Below, piece after piece: positions 12,047 through 20,307 of a stretch of DNA of 64,000 nucleotides. The DNA comes from RCIO01 sp965232405 (lineage in GTDB: Bacteria > Pseudomonadota > Alphaproteobacteria > Rhizobiales > Rhizobiaceae): positions 2,604,001 to 2,668,000 of the forward strand of contig OZ246966.1 of assembly GCA_965232405.1 (NCBI GenBank), in the 5' to 3' direction. The position numbers and the translations under genes were made by a program. The notes beneath the pieces were generated by a model. That model was not told the DNA's origin. It did not search any database and worked only from the letters and a program-made list of their open reading frames with translations. Each line of letters starts with the position of its first letter. The stretch's first letter is position 1.

Positions 12047-13117
12047 TCAGTCCGCCAGCCAGCCGCCAAGCTCTCGCCGCACAAGCGTCTCGATGACCTT
12101 CATCCCCTCGTCACTGTCGTTGAGGCAGGGAATGTGGGCGAATTTTTCGCCGCCGGCATGGAGGAAAATCTCGCGTACCTCGCCGTCGATCTCTTCCAGC
12201 GTTTCGATGCAGTCGGCGGAAAAGCCCGGATTGACGATTGCAATGCGCTTCACACCATCGCCGGCCAGTTTCTCGACCGTCTTGTCAGTGTATGGCTGCA
12301 GCCACTCCTGCGCACCGAAGCGCGACTGGAACGTCGTCATCAGCTTCGCTTCGTCCCAGCCCAGCCGCTCACGCAGGAGTCGCGAGGTCTTCATACAGTG
12401 ACAATGATAAGGATCGCCCTTCTCGAAATAGGCCTTCGGAATGCCGTGATAGGACGCCAGCACCACCTCCGGTTCGAAATCAAGCGAGGCAAGGTGCTGT
12501 TCGATCGATGTCGCCAGCGCGTCGATATAGACCGGCTCGTCATGATAGGGGGGCACGCTGCGAGCCGTCGGCATGTGCCTGATCTTCATCAGCGCGCGAT
12601 AGAGCTGGTCATTGGCGGTGGCGGTCGTCGTCGCAGAAAATTGGGGGTAGAGCGGCAGTGACAGGATGCGGTCGCAGCCCTGTGCGATCAGCCGGTCGAC
12701 CGCACTTTTGATCGACGGGTTGCCGTACCGCATGCCCCACTCAACGCAAATGGCGGGTTCGTCGGCGAAAACGGCGGCCAGCTTTTCGGCCTGGCCGCGC
12801 GTGATCGTGCGCAGCGGGGATTCGTCGCGTTCGGTGTTCCAGATCTTCTTGTAATTCGCTGCTGTCTTTGGCGGGCGTGTGGTCAGCACAGCCCCGTAAA
12901 GAATCGGCAACCAGATTGCCCGGCTAAGCTCGATAACCCGCGGATCAAGCAGAAACTCGCGCAGATAGCGGCGCACAGAACCTGTGTCGGTGCCATCGGG
13001 CGTGCCGAGATTCACCAGCAATACCCCGATCCTGCCGATCGTCACTGGCGGATGACCGTCCGGCAGCGGGCCGATCTTTTTGTGGCTCTCCAGCCGCGCT
13101 TTCGCCTGAACCGTCAT
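12047..13117 (-). CDS. hemH: Ferrochelatase
   Basis: It inserts Fe2+ into protoporphyrin IX, the last step of protoheme synthesis. The protein is 356 residues, normal for alphaproteobacteria. Family blocks are GVLLVNLGTPDGTD, IAWLPILYG-like SRAIWLPILYGAV, and the active-site segment LASYHGIPKAYFEKGDPYHC with the metal-site His. The C-terminal block NPGFSADCIETLEEI is also clear. The start at 13117 has AAGGAG seven bases upstream. It is a single gene between the SPFH and nucleotidase genes. Confidence 0.96.
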   Translation of the reverse strand: MTVQAKARLESHKKIGPLPDGHPPVTIGRIGVLLVNLGTPDGTDTGSVRRYLREFLLDPRVIELSRAIWLPILYGAVLTTRPPKTAANYKKIWNTERDESPLRTITRGQAEKLAAVFADEPAICVEWGMRYGNPSIKSAVDRLIAQGCDRILSLPLYPQFSATTTATANDQLYRALMKIRHMPTARSVPPYHDEPVYIDALATSIEQHLASLDFEPEVVLASYHGIPKAYFEKGDPYHCHCMKTSRLLRERLGWDEAKLMTTFQSRFGAQEWLQPYTDKTVEKLAGDGVKRIAIVNPGFSADCIETLEEIDGEVREIFLHAGGEKFAHIPCLNDSDEGMKVIETLVRRELGGWLAD

Positions 13118-13194
13118 GGGACGTCTCCTTGTCTGCCATGCAAGGTAGACGATGGCCGGGTCAATTCAACGGGCCGCTGTGCCGCAGGCCTGGC

Positions 13195-13223
13195 CAAAAG
13201 AAAAGGCGGGCCGAAGCCCGCCT
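13195..13223 (-). terminator. Rho-independent terminator of the 5'-nucleotidase gene
   Basis: On the minus strand AGGCGGGC (13223-13216), a TTCG loop and GCCCGCCT (13211-13204) form a perfect 8-bp stem. The T-rich stretch TTTTCTTTT follows (down to about 13195). It begins 23 bases past the stop of the gene ending at 13246. It is a textbook intrinsic terminator. Confidence 0.85.
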
Positions 13224-13245
13224 GTCCCTTTCCGCGAAGCCGTTG

Positions 13246-15186
13246 TTATTCGGCTGCCGGCACCGTGAGCTTGGAGCCGATCTTCAGGTTCTTCGGATTG
13301 ATGTCCGGATTGGCCTCCGCGATCATCGACCATTTGGTAGCGTCTCCGTAGAATTCCTTGGCGAGGTTCCACAAATTGTCGCCGGCCATGATCTCATGCA
13401 TGCTGCCCTCGGGCGCCATCATGGCCTTGTCGTCATCCTTCGCCATGGCCATTTCGGTCTTTTCCATGCCGTCATCGGCCATCGCCTCATCTTTCATCTC
13501 GCCTTCCATGGAATCGTCCGACATGGAGGCGTCCTTCTCCATCATCTCCTCGGAATTCTCCATTTCTTCCATCAAGGCTTTGCCTTCGGAGATGCGGCCG
13601 TCGAGATAGGGTGTGTAGGGGCTGTTGGCGGCAAGATAGTCGGCGACCAGCTGCTCCAGTCCCGGACCGTAGTCATAGGCGTTTGTGGCGTTGGTCTCGA
13701 ACAGCTCGTAACCGTCGCCGCCGCTGCGCATGAAGTTGTTGGTTGCGATCAGGTAGGTGGCTTCGGGATCGATCGCAGCCCAGCTGTCGCCATCGGCGAT
13801 CTCGACCGAAGTCACGCGCCCTTCGCCCGGTGCAACCGAGGGGTCGAACGTGTAGCGCAGGCCGGAGACCTGCGGGAAGCGACCGGCGCCGTCCTCGATC
13901 TGGCTCAAGCCGCTTTCGATGGAGGCCACCACGTCAGCGCCCTTCAGCTCGAACGTGGCCAGCGTGTTCTGAAAGGGCAGGACCGTGAGCACCTCACCCA
14001 TCGTGATCTCGCCGGCATCGATCGAAGCGCGCAGCCCGCCACCATTGGTGATTGCGAACTGGACGCCCTGATCCTTGGTACGGTCAAGCATGGCGTCGGT
14101 GACCAGATTGCCCATCTGGCACTCCGTCGCGCGGCAGTTGTCGCGGCTGCCGTCGATCGCTTCCGCGGTATTGGCGACCACCTGGTTCTTCAGCTCCTCG
14201 ATCGGTGCGCCGAGCTCGCCGATGCGGGCCATAACAGCTTCATCGGGCGTGACCGAAGCGTCGAGCAGGATCGGCTCGCCGTTTGCTTCCTTAACAATGC
14301 CGATGTCGGAGAAGGTCACTTCCAGATCGCCGAGATATTTCGAATAGGCATAGGCCTGCACGACCGGCACCTTGTAGCCGAGCGGATTGTCTACCCAGGT
14401 CGGGTAGGGGCCTGCTGCGCCGTCGGACGTGTTGGAAAGCAGCGTGTTGGAGTGACCGCCAACCACGACGTCAACGCCGGGGATCTTGGCGATGGCCGCC
14501 AGATCGCGCGGGTAGCCGACATGGGTCAGGGCGATGATCTTGCTGACGCCTTCCTTGGCGACTGCCTTCACCTGCGCGGTGATCGAAGCGACGTCTTCTT
14601 CGATGGTGACATTCTCGCCGGGCGAGGAAAGCTCGGCCGTGTCGTTGGCAACGGCACCCACGATGCCGATCTTCTCGCCGCCGACTTCAAGGATCACATA
14701 GGGCTTCACCATGTCGCCGAGCGACGAGGCAGCACTTGCCTTGATGTTGGAGCCGACGACCGGGAACTCCACCTTGCTAAGGAAGCCGGCAAGACCGTCC
14801 TCACCGTCATCGAACTCATGGTTGCCGACGACCATGGCATCGGTACCCATCATGTTGAGGAACTCGGCTTCTGCCTCACCCTTGTAGGTGGTGTAGAACA
14901 GCGTTCCCTGAAAATTGTCGCCGGCATTCAGCAGCAGCACGTTTCCGCCATCATGTGCGGCGCGGTAGTCGCGGGCGGCCGTCACCAGCCTTCCAGCGCC
15001 GCCAAAACACTTGCCCTCGCCCTCATCTTCGGCAGAACAGGTCGAGTCGTACTTGTTGATCGACTCGATACGGCTGTGCCAGTCATTCATATGCATGATG
15101 TTAAGCGTATAGTCGGCAAAAGATGCCTGCGCCGAAAAAGCCAGTGCCGAGGTGGAAACCGCGGCGGCCAGTGCAAGTCTTTTCAT
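13246..15186 (-). CDS. Exported 5'-nucleotidase / metallophosphatase with C-terminal LysM domain
   Basis: The product is a periplasmic or cell-wall nucleotide phosphohydrolase (UshA/YfkN family). The start at 15186 (GGGAG eight bases upstream, then the signal peptide MKRLALAAAVSTSALAF) is preferred over a 29-codon extension. The 646-residue protein shows the metallophosphoesterase motifs MHMNDWHSR, NAGDNFQGT, VGNHEFD, THVGYPRD and VGGHSN, then the 5'-nucleotidase C-terminal domain (about 325-530). An unusual Met/Asp/Glu-rich linker (about 538-595) leads to a LysM peptidoglycan-binding domain (596-646). It probably scavenges nucleotides while held to the wall. It ends at an intrinsic terminator. 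Confidence 0.9.
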   Translation of the reverse strand: MKRLALAAAVSTSALAFSAQASFADYTLNIMHMNDWHSRIESINKYDSTCSAEDEGEGKCFGGAGRLVTAARDYRAAHDGGNVLLLNAGDNFQGTLFYTTYKGEAEAEFLNMMGTDAMVVGNHEFDDGEDGLAGFLSKVEFPVVGSNIKASAASSLGDMVKPYVILEVGGEKIGIVGAVANDTAELSSPGENVTIEEDVASITAQVKAVAKEGVSKIIALTHVGYPRDLAAIAKIPGVDVVVGGHSNTLLSNTSDGAAGPYPTWVDNPLGYKVPVVQAYAYSKYLGDLEVTFSDIGIVKEANGEPILLDASVTPDEAVMARIGELGAPIEELKNQVVANTAEAIDGSRDNCRATECQMGNLVTDAMLDRTKDQGVQFAITNGGGLRASIDAGEITMGEVLTVLPFQNTLATFELKGADVVASIESGLSQIEDGAGRFPQVSGLRYTFDPSVAPGEGRVTSVEIADGDSWAAIDPEATYLIATNNFMRSGGDGYELFETNATNAYDYGPGLEQLVADYLAANSPYTPYLDGRISEGKALMEEMENSEEMMEKDASMSDDSMEGEMKDEAMADDGMEKTEMAMAKDDDKAMMAPEGSMHEIMAGDNLWNLAKEFYGDATKWSMIAEANPDINPKNLKIGSKLTVPAAE

Positions 15187-15314
15187 TTGTCGATCTCCCA
15201 TGAAAATCCGAGACAGGCGTTTACCCTGTAATCTTGACGGTTTTGCCACTGTCATTTGCAGGCATGTTTTCACCGCCCGCGCGGGGTTGCAAGCGCAAAC
15301 GCATCAACCTTTGG

Positions 15315-16568
15315 TCAGTTCGCGTATTCGCGTTCGTCGGCGATGACCTTGCCGTCATTGGGAAGCGAACCGCGTGGCGCAACCAGCACCTCTCCACCCA
15401 GCTTGGTGATTTCGCGCAACGCCGCGCCGATCGCGGTGGCATTGGGGTCCAGACCATCGCCCGGCTCGATGTGCAATGTCATCGCGTCGCGCTCCCCATC
15501 GCGGCTGACGACCAGACGCGCGCGCGCGATTTCGGGATGCCGTCGCACCACCTCCGCAACCTGTTTGGGGTCGACGAACATGCCCTTGATCTTGGTGCGC
15601 TGGTCGGCGCGTCCCATCCAGCCCTTGATCCGGGTGTTGGTGCGGCCGCAGGGCGAAACACCTGGCAGAACCGCTGACAGGTCGCCTGTGCCAAGGCGAA
15701 CCATGGGGTAGGCTTCATTGAAGCTGGTCACCACGACTTCGCCCACCTCGCCTTCCTCGACCGGATCTCCGGTGCCGGGGCGCACAATTTCAAGGATCAG
15801 GCCTTCATTGAGGATCATGCCCGGGTGCGGTTGGCCTTCGGCGTCCGCCGCTTCGTAGGCAATGACGCCGAACTCCGCAGTAGCGTAGCATTGCAGCACA
15901 GCAATGCCGCGTTCGCGATAGTGATCGCGCAGCGTGGGAAACAGTGCGCCGCCGGAGACGAGCCCGAGCCGGAACGATGAAAGATCGCGCCCTAATTCGT
16001 CGGCCTTGTCGAGCATCACTTTCAGGAAGTCTGGCGTTCCACAGTAGACTTGGGGCTTGAGTGTTGCGGCAGCGTCGATCTGCATTTCGGTATTGCCGAC
16101 ACCTGCAGGGAAGACCGTGCAACCGAGCGCTCGCGCGCCTTCATCCAGTATGAAGCCGCCCGGGGTGAGGTGATAGGAAAACGCATTGTGAACGATGTGG
16201 CCGGGACGAATGCCGGCGGCGTGGAAAGCGCGCGCGGATTGCCATGCATCGGTGACCAGACCCTGTGGCTCCCAGATCGGACCAGGGGAGACGAATACCC
16301 GACCGCCTTTCAGAGCTGCAGGGTTGGCAAGGCCGCCGAATGGCGGACTCGCCTGCTGCATCTCCATCAGGTCGGCCTTGCGCAAGACCGGCAGCTTGGC
16401 CAACGCTTCGCGCGATTTGACCGCCGACAGGTCGTAACCGTCGAGCCATTTTGCGAGACCGGGTGCGAAATCGACCGCGTTCGCCAGAAAACCGGGCAGG
16501 CGCGCGAACAGGTCCGCTTCCCGGTCGGCCTGAGATCGGCCTTCCAGATCATCGAAAAAGGCGGTCAT
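15315..16568 (-). CDS. PaaK-like AMP-forming CoA ligase (phenylacetate-CoA ligase family)
   Basis: The 417-residue adenylate-forming enzyme is related to phenylacetate-CoA ligase. Visible blocks include VFVSPGPIWEPQG (phosphate-loop region), LQCYATAEFGVIAYE (the YxxTE-type motif) and VRLGTGDLSAVLPG with the ribose-binding Asp. The C-terminal domain begins near IKGWMGRADQRTKIKGMFV. GGGAGGA lies 4-5 bases before the ATG at 16568. No other phenylacetate genes are next to it, so the substrate could be any aromatic or other acyl acid. It is separate from the ligase at 46971. Confidence 0.8.
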   Translation of the reverse strand: MTAFFDDLEGRSQADREADLFARLPGFLANAVDFAPGLAKWLDGYDLSAVKSREALAKLPVLRKADLMEMQQASPPFGGLANPAALKGGRVFVSPGPIWEPQGLVTDAWQSARAFHAAGIRPGHIVHNAFSYHLTPGGFILDEGARALGCTVFPAGVGNTEMQIDAAATLKPQVYCGTPDFLKVMLDKADELGRDLSSFRLGLVSGGALFPTLRDHYRERGIAVLQCYATAEFGVIAYEAADAEGQPHPGMILNEGLILEIVRPGTGDPVEEGEVGEVVVTSFNEAYPMVRLGTGDLSAVLPGVSPCGRTNTRIKGWMGRADQRTKIKGMFVDPKQVAEVVRRHPEIARARLVVSRDGERDAMTLHIEPGDGLDPNATAIGAALREITKLGGEVLVAPRGSLPNDGKVIADEREYAN

Positions 16569-16604
16569 TGTTCCTCCCGTCAGGCAAGACTGCTTTTTCG
16601 CCTG

Positions 16605-17285
16605 TTATCGCAGCACCCGTATCCAGCGCGCAAGGTTGACCAGCGAAACAAGTGCCGACGCAACATAGGTAAACGCCGCTGCGCGCAGGACCGACTTTGC
16701 GGCGGGCATGTCCGCTTCGTCGAGGTATTTGCCCTCCTCGAGGATGGGCAGTGCCTTCTTGAAGCTGGCATCGAGTTCGACGGGCAAGGTGATCAGGTTG
16801 ACGATGACGCGCACGGAAAGGAGCGCAAGGCCGATTGCCACAAGCGCTGCAAAGGCCAGAGGCGTGCGAGCGAGAATTGCAAGGAACGGCGCTGCGATGA
16901 AAAACACGGAGGCAATGCGGTCGGTTGCCGAAGCAAGCTTGGCCAGCCGCTGCCGCCAGACAAGAAGCCTTTCCCCGCCGGCGTCCTGCAGCGCGTGGCT
17001 GACTTCATGGGCAGCAACCGCCACAGCCGAAAGCGACCGGCCGTCGTGGTGTTGCTCCAGCAGACGGACAACTTTTGCTTCGGGGTCGTAATGGTCGCCG
17101 ATTTCGGTCCGCTCGACGGCTACCGCCTCAAGGCCAAAACGGTCGAGCAGATGACGCGCCAGCTCCCCGCCAGTCCCAGGCAGGTCCGGACGGTCCTTGC
17201 TGTGCCGCGCGATCGCGTGCCGCACTAGATATTGCGGTAGTAGCGTGACGCCCAGCAGGAGAGCGATGCCGATGACGATCAGCAT
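16605..17285 (-). CDS. Membrane zinc metallopeptidase, YugP-like
   Basis: The 226-residue membrane protein has one N-terminal helix (residues 1-20) and two or three further helices after residue 120. The zinc-protease signature HEVSH is at 93-97 (VAAHEVSHALQDA), matching the Zn_peptidase_2 (YugP) family. The substrate of this family is not known. The gene starts 18 bases after the lipoprotein gene in the same direction, so the two may be co-transcribed. No strong ribosome site is seen before the ATG. Confidence 0.88.
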   Translation of the reverse strand: MLIVIGIALLLGVTLLPQYLVRHAIARHSKDRPDLPGTGGELARHLLDRFGLEAVAVERTEIGDHYDPEAKVVRLLEQHHDGRSLSAVAVAAHEVSHALQDAGGERLLVWRQRLAKLASATDRIASVFFIAAPFLAILARTPLAFAALVAIGLALLSVRVIVNLITLPVELDASFKKALPILEEGKYLDEADMPAAKSVLRAAAFTYVASALVSLVNLARWIRVLR

Positions 17286-17303
17286 CGAAACTGATCCGTC
17301 AGG

Positions 17304-17747
17304 TTATGAGTCGTCGCTCGGGAAGGCCGCCGTTGCGGCCTGCGTTACCCGCGGTTGTGGCACCACCCCATTGTAGCGGGTGAGCACGAATTGCTGACCC
17401 GAAGCAGCGGTGCAATTGAGCTGGGTCGGCCCGGCGATAGAACAATTGAACGCGACCGGGCTCTGACGGATGATGGAGATGCCCGTGATCTCTACCAATA
17501 CCTGATCGCGGTACTGGAACGTGCCTTCCGACAGCTTCTGACCGGAGTCGGTCGCCACCGTTTCGAACCGCCCGCCGAAGAAGCTGGTGATGCCGGTGCC
17601 GGCCTGATCGATCCAGTTGCCTTCGATTCCCGACTGGATAGGCGCCGGCGCTACAGGCAGAGACCTCCGGCCCCCGGTAGAGCAACCAGCGAACAGAACC
17701 GCTGTCGACAGGACGGCTACGACCGCCCCAATGCCCGCATTCTTCAT
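17304..17747 (-). CDS. Omp10-like outer-membrane lipoprotein
   Basis: The product is 147 residues from the ATG at 17747; a GTG one codon earlier with slightly better spacing from GAGGAG is also possible. The lipobox LFAGC places the acylated Cys at about residue 21. The mature part (GIEGNWIDQAG, GGRFETVATDSGQKLSEG, GPTQLNC) closely resembles my recollection of Brucella Omp10, a minor outer-membrane lipoprotein. Two further cysteines, in FNCS and LNCT, may form a disulfide. It is probably exposed at or attached to the outer membrane; a biochemical function is not known. Confidence 0.75.
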   Translation of the reverse strand: MKNAGIGAVVAVLSTAVLFAGCSTGGRRSLPVAPAPIQSGIEGNWIDQAGTGITSFFGGRFETVATDSGQKLSEGTFQYRDQVLVEITGISIIRQSPVAFNCSIAGPTQLNCTAASGQQFVLTRYNGVVPQPRVTQAATAAFPSDDS

Positions 17748-17836
17748 CACGACGTGGTCTCCTCGCTGGATGCTATTGCTGCCGCTGTTTGCGCCGTCCC
17801 GGTGAAACAATCCAGAGTTGAGGCGCTAGTCTCCAC

Positions 17837-19282
17837 TCATTTTACGAGAATATTCCTGAATTGCCACGGGTCCGACTTGTCGATGTCCTCGGGGAACAGA
17901 CCGGGGCGTCCGTCCAGGGGCGTCCAGTCGGTATAATAACCCTCTACCGGGCCAAGATATGGCATCTGCACTTCGAGGCAGCGCTGAAAGTCCATTTCGT
18001 CGGTTTCGACGATGCCTGCTTCGGGGTTTTCCAGGGCCCAGACCATGCCGGCCAGCACCGCCGACGTCACCTGCAGGCCGGTTGCGTTCTGGTAGGGCGC
18101 GATCTTGCGGGTTTCGTCCACCGACAGCTGTGAGCCATACCAGTAGGCGTTCTTCTTGTGGCCGTAGAGCAGGACGCCGAGTTCGTCGATGCCGTCGACC
18201 AGTTCGTTCTCGTCGAGAACGTGGAACACCGGTTGCGGCTCGCCAGCACGGCCGAACATCTCGTGCAGCGACAGAACAGCGTCATTGCAGGGGTGATAGG
18301 CATAATGGCAGGTCGGGCGGTAGTTCACCTTGCCCTTCTTGTCGCGCACGGTGAAGTAGTCGGCGATCGAGATGGACTCGTTGTGCGTGACGAGGAAGCC
18401 GTATTGCGCTCCGGGCGTGGGGCACCATGTGCGCACCCGCGTGTTGGCGCCGGGCTGTTCCAGATAGATTGCGGCCTTGCTGCCCTTCTTGTGCTTCTTG
18501 CCGTTCTTCGGCATCCATTTTTCGTGTGTGCCCCAGCCCAGTTCCGCCGGCTGCAGGCCTTCCGAAACGAAACCTTCTACCGACCAGGTGTTCCAGAACG
18601 TGTTGAACGGCTTCGGCAGCTTTGTGCGTTGGGTGTCGCGTTCGGCGATGTGAACGCCCTTCACGCCGAGCTTCTTCATCATCTTGGCCCAGCCGGAACG
18701 GTCGCTTGCAGCCGGCGTCTCGATGCCGAGCTTCATGTCGGCAGCAAGATTGACCAGCGCCTGCTTGACGAACCAAGACACCATGCCGGGATTTGCGCCG
18801 CAGCAGGAGACCGCCGTCGTGCCGCCGGGGTTTTTGCGCTTTTCCTCGCGCACCGTTTCGCGCAGTGCATAATTGGTGCGTTCCTCATTGCCGGCCTTGC
18901 TGTCAAAATAAAAGCCGAGCCACGGCTCCACGACCGTGTCGATATAGAGCACGCCCAGCTTGCGGCAGAGCTTCATGATGTCGAGCGAGGAGGTGTCGAC
19001 CGAGAGGTTGACGCAGAAACCCTGGCCTTCGCCTTCGGTGAGCAGCGGGGTGAGCAGTTTCTTGTAGTTCTTCTTCGTCACATGCTCCTGCACAAAGCGG
19101 ATGCCGCGTTCATCGAGCAGCGCCTTGTCGTCGTCGCGCGGGTCGATGACCACCATGCGCGACTTGTCGAACTTGAAATGGCGCTCGATCAGCGGCAGCG
19201 TGCCGCGGCCGATCGACCCGAACCCGATCATGACAATCGGTCCGGTGATTTCGCCGTGAACCGGCCACTTCGCTTGCGCCAT
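17837..19282 (-). CDS. hss: Homospermidine synthase
   Basis: This NAD-dependent enzyme makes sym-homospermidine from putrescine units, giving the main triamine of many rhizobia. From the ATG at 19282 (GGGAG eight bases upstream) the protein is 481 residues, close to the bacterial family length. The Rossmann motif is IGFGSIGRG near the N terminus. Family blocks include VNLSVDTSSLDIMKLC, VVEPWLGFYFD, SCCGANPGMVSWFVKQAL and YGHKKNAYWYGSQLS. A longer in-frame extension to 19351 has no support. It fits with the ornithine decarboxylase at 39939, which would supply putrescine. Confidence 0.95.
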   Translation of the reverse strand: MAQAKWPVHGEITGPIVMIGFGSIGRGTLPLIERHFKFDKSRMVVIDPRDDDKALLDERGIRFVQEHVTKKNYKKLLTPLLTEGEGQGFCVNLSVDTSSLDIMKLCRKLGVLYIDTVVEPWLGFYFDSKAGNEERTNYALRETVREEKRKNPGGTTAVSCCGANPGMVSWFVKQALVNLAADMKLGIETPAASDRSGWAKMMKKLGVKGVHIAERDTQRTKLPKPFNTFWNTWSVEGFVSEGLQPAELGWGTHEKWMPKNGKKHKKGSKAAIYLEQPGANTRVRTWCPTPGAQYGFLVTHNESISIADYFTVRDKKGKVNYRPTCHYAYHPCNDAVLSLHEMFGRAGEPQPVFHVLDENELVDGIDELGVLLYGHKKNAYWYGSQLSVDETRKIAPYQNATGLQVTSAVLAGMVWALENPEAGIVETDEMDFQRCLEVQMPYLGPVEGYYTDWTPLDGRPGLFPEDIDKSDPWQFRNILVK

Positions 19283-19383
19283 CTCCAACACTCCCTCTCG
19301 CTCAACACTTTTTGGGCCGCCACCCCTGTCACGTGCGGCGCTAAAACACATAAAGCAGTCACAATAAAGGGAAAACGGGCCAG

Positions 19384-20304
19384 TCAGGCGGAGGTGATGG
19401 CCCGGAGCCTGGCAACCAGACCGTCACGGTCAGCGGCAAGCCCCTTATAGGCAAGTTGGTCTGCATCGAGCGCGGCAAGCTGATCGGCGAAGGAGGAAGC
19501 GAGCGCGTCGCGGTCTGGAAGGCGTTCGAGCACGCTCACCGGGTCCAGATGGATGCGGATCGTGAACAGGATGTCGCCTGACCTGGGCAATCTGCGCAGC
19601 GTCTGGCGCTCGACGCGAATGAAGGTGGCGTCGGTGGACAAGCCGCCAAGATAGGTTCCGCCACTCTCTTCGACCCTTTCATCGCGCTGCGACTTGCTGC
19701 GCGGATGGAAGAGTGCTGAATCTTCCTGCAGCGACCAGTTATGGCGTTCGACGGGTTGGTCGGTCTTCAAACTATCGAAGATGCGGCTGATCAGCGCCGC
19801 ATTGCGCGTATCGGGTCCGAAAGCCGGCACGGGCGCATGGATGTCGTGAAGCGGGCGGTCGAACTTCTCCGCCAGTGACCATGAGCTCGGAAAACAGAGC
19901 GAGGCCGCGACAAGCCGCCAGCCGTCATCACATTTGCGCATCAAGACCAGATCTTCCTGCACGAAACGCGCTGCGATCTGGAGCGGCGGCTCGTCCGATC
20001 CGTGAAGCTGGAAGCGCGGCAGCCGCTGGCCGAGAAAGTCCCATTGAGCACGGCCCGGAAAGATGCGCGCCACGCCTTTGACCAGATGATCGACGACGAG
20101 TTCGAGGACCTCGCGCTGGGTCTCGTCCGTGTCCGGCCGTGCGGCGAAAACATCGCGCTGCCGTTCGCCGATCAGCCGGTCCTTTTCCCTCAGCTGTGCC
20201 TCGTAGTGCCGGTCGATCTCGATCCAGTCATGCAGGTCGAGCGGTTTCAGGCCGATCGTGAATGGCCTCGCCGATCCGTCATAGGGCGTGTGCGCAGGGC
20301 GCAA
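19384..20304 (-). CDS. DUF3445 / heme-dependent oxidative N-demethylase alpha-subunit-like protein
   Basis: This 306-residue cytosolic protein matches the DUF3445 family. Some members are the heme-binding alpha subunit of oxidative N-demethylases such as dimethylamine-type enzymes. Recognisable blocks are FTIGLKPLDLHDWIEID, HLVKGVARIFPGR, CFPSSWSLAEKFDRPLHDIH and the C-terminal RRLPRSGDILFTIRIHLDP. The start appears to be TTG at 20304; there is no ATG before the conserved PYDGS. None of the other demethylase subunits is nearby, so the reaction is uncertain. It lies 3 bases after the oligopeptidase gene on the same strand. Confidence 0.72.
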   Translation of the reverse strand: MRPAHTPYDGSARPFTIGLKPLDLHDWIEIDRHYEAQLREKDRLIGERQRDVFAARPDTDETQREVLELVVDHLVKGVARIFPGRAQWDFLGQRLPRFQLHGSDEPPLQIAARFVQEDLVLMRKCDDGWRLVAASLCFPSSWSLAEKFDRPLHDIHAPVPAFGPDTRNAALISRIFDSLKTDQPVERHNWSLQEDSALFHPRSKSQRDERVEESGGTYLGGLSTDATFIRVERQTLRRLPRSGDILFTIRIHLDPVSVLERLPDRDALASSFADQLAALDADQLAYKGLAADRDGLVARLRAITSA

Positions 20305-20307
20305 GGA

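Noticed and set aside
13129..15231. A 700-codon plus-strand frame opposite the 5'-nucleotidase gene
   Set aside because: It is a mirror of a clear minus-strand enzyme, has no recognisable domain and is the kind of long antisense frame expected from GC-rich codon use.
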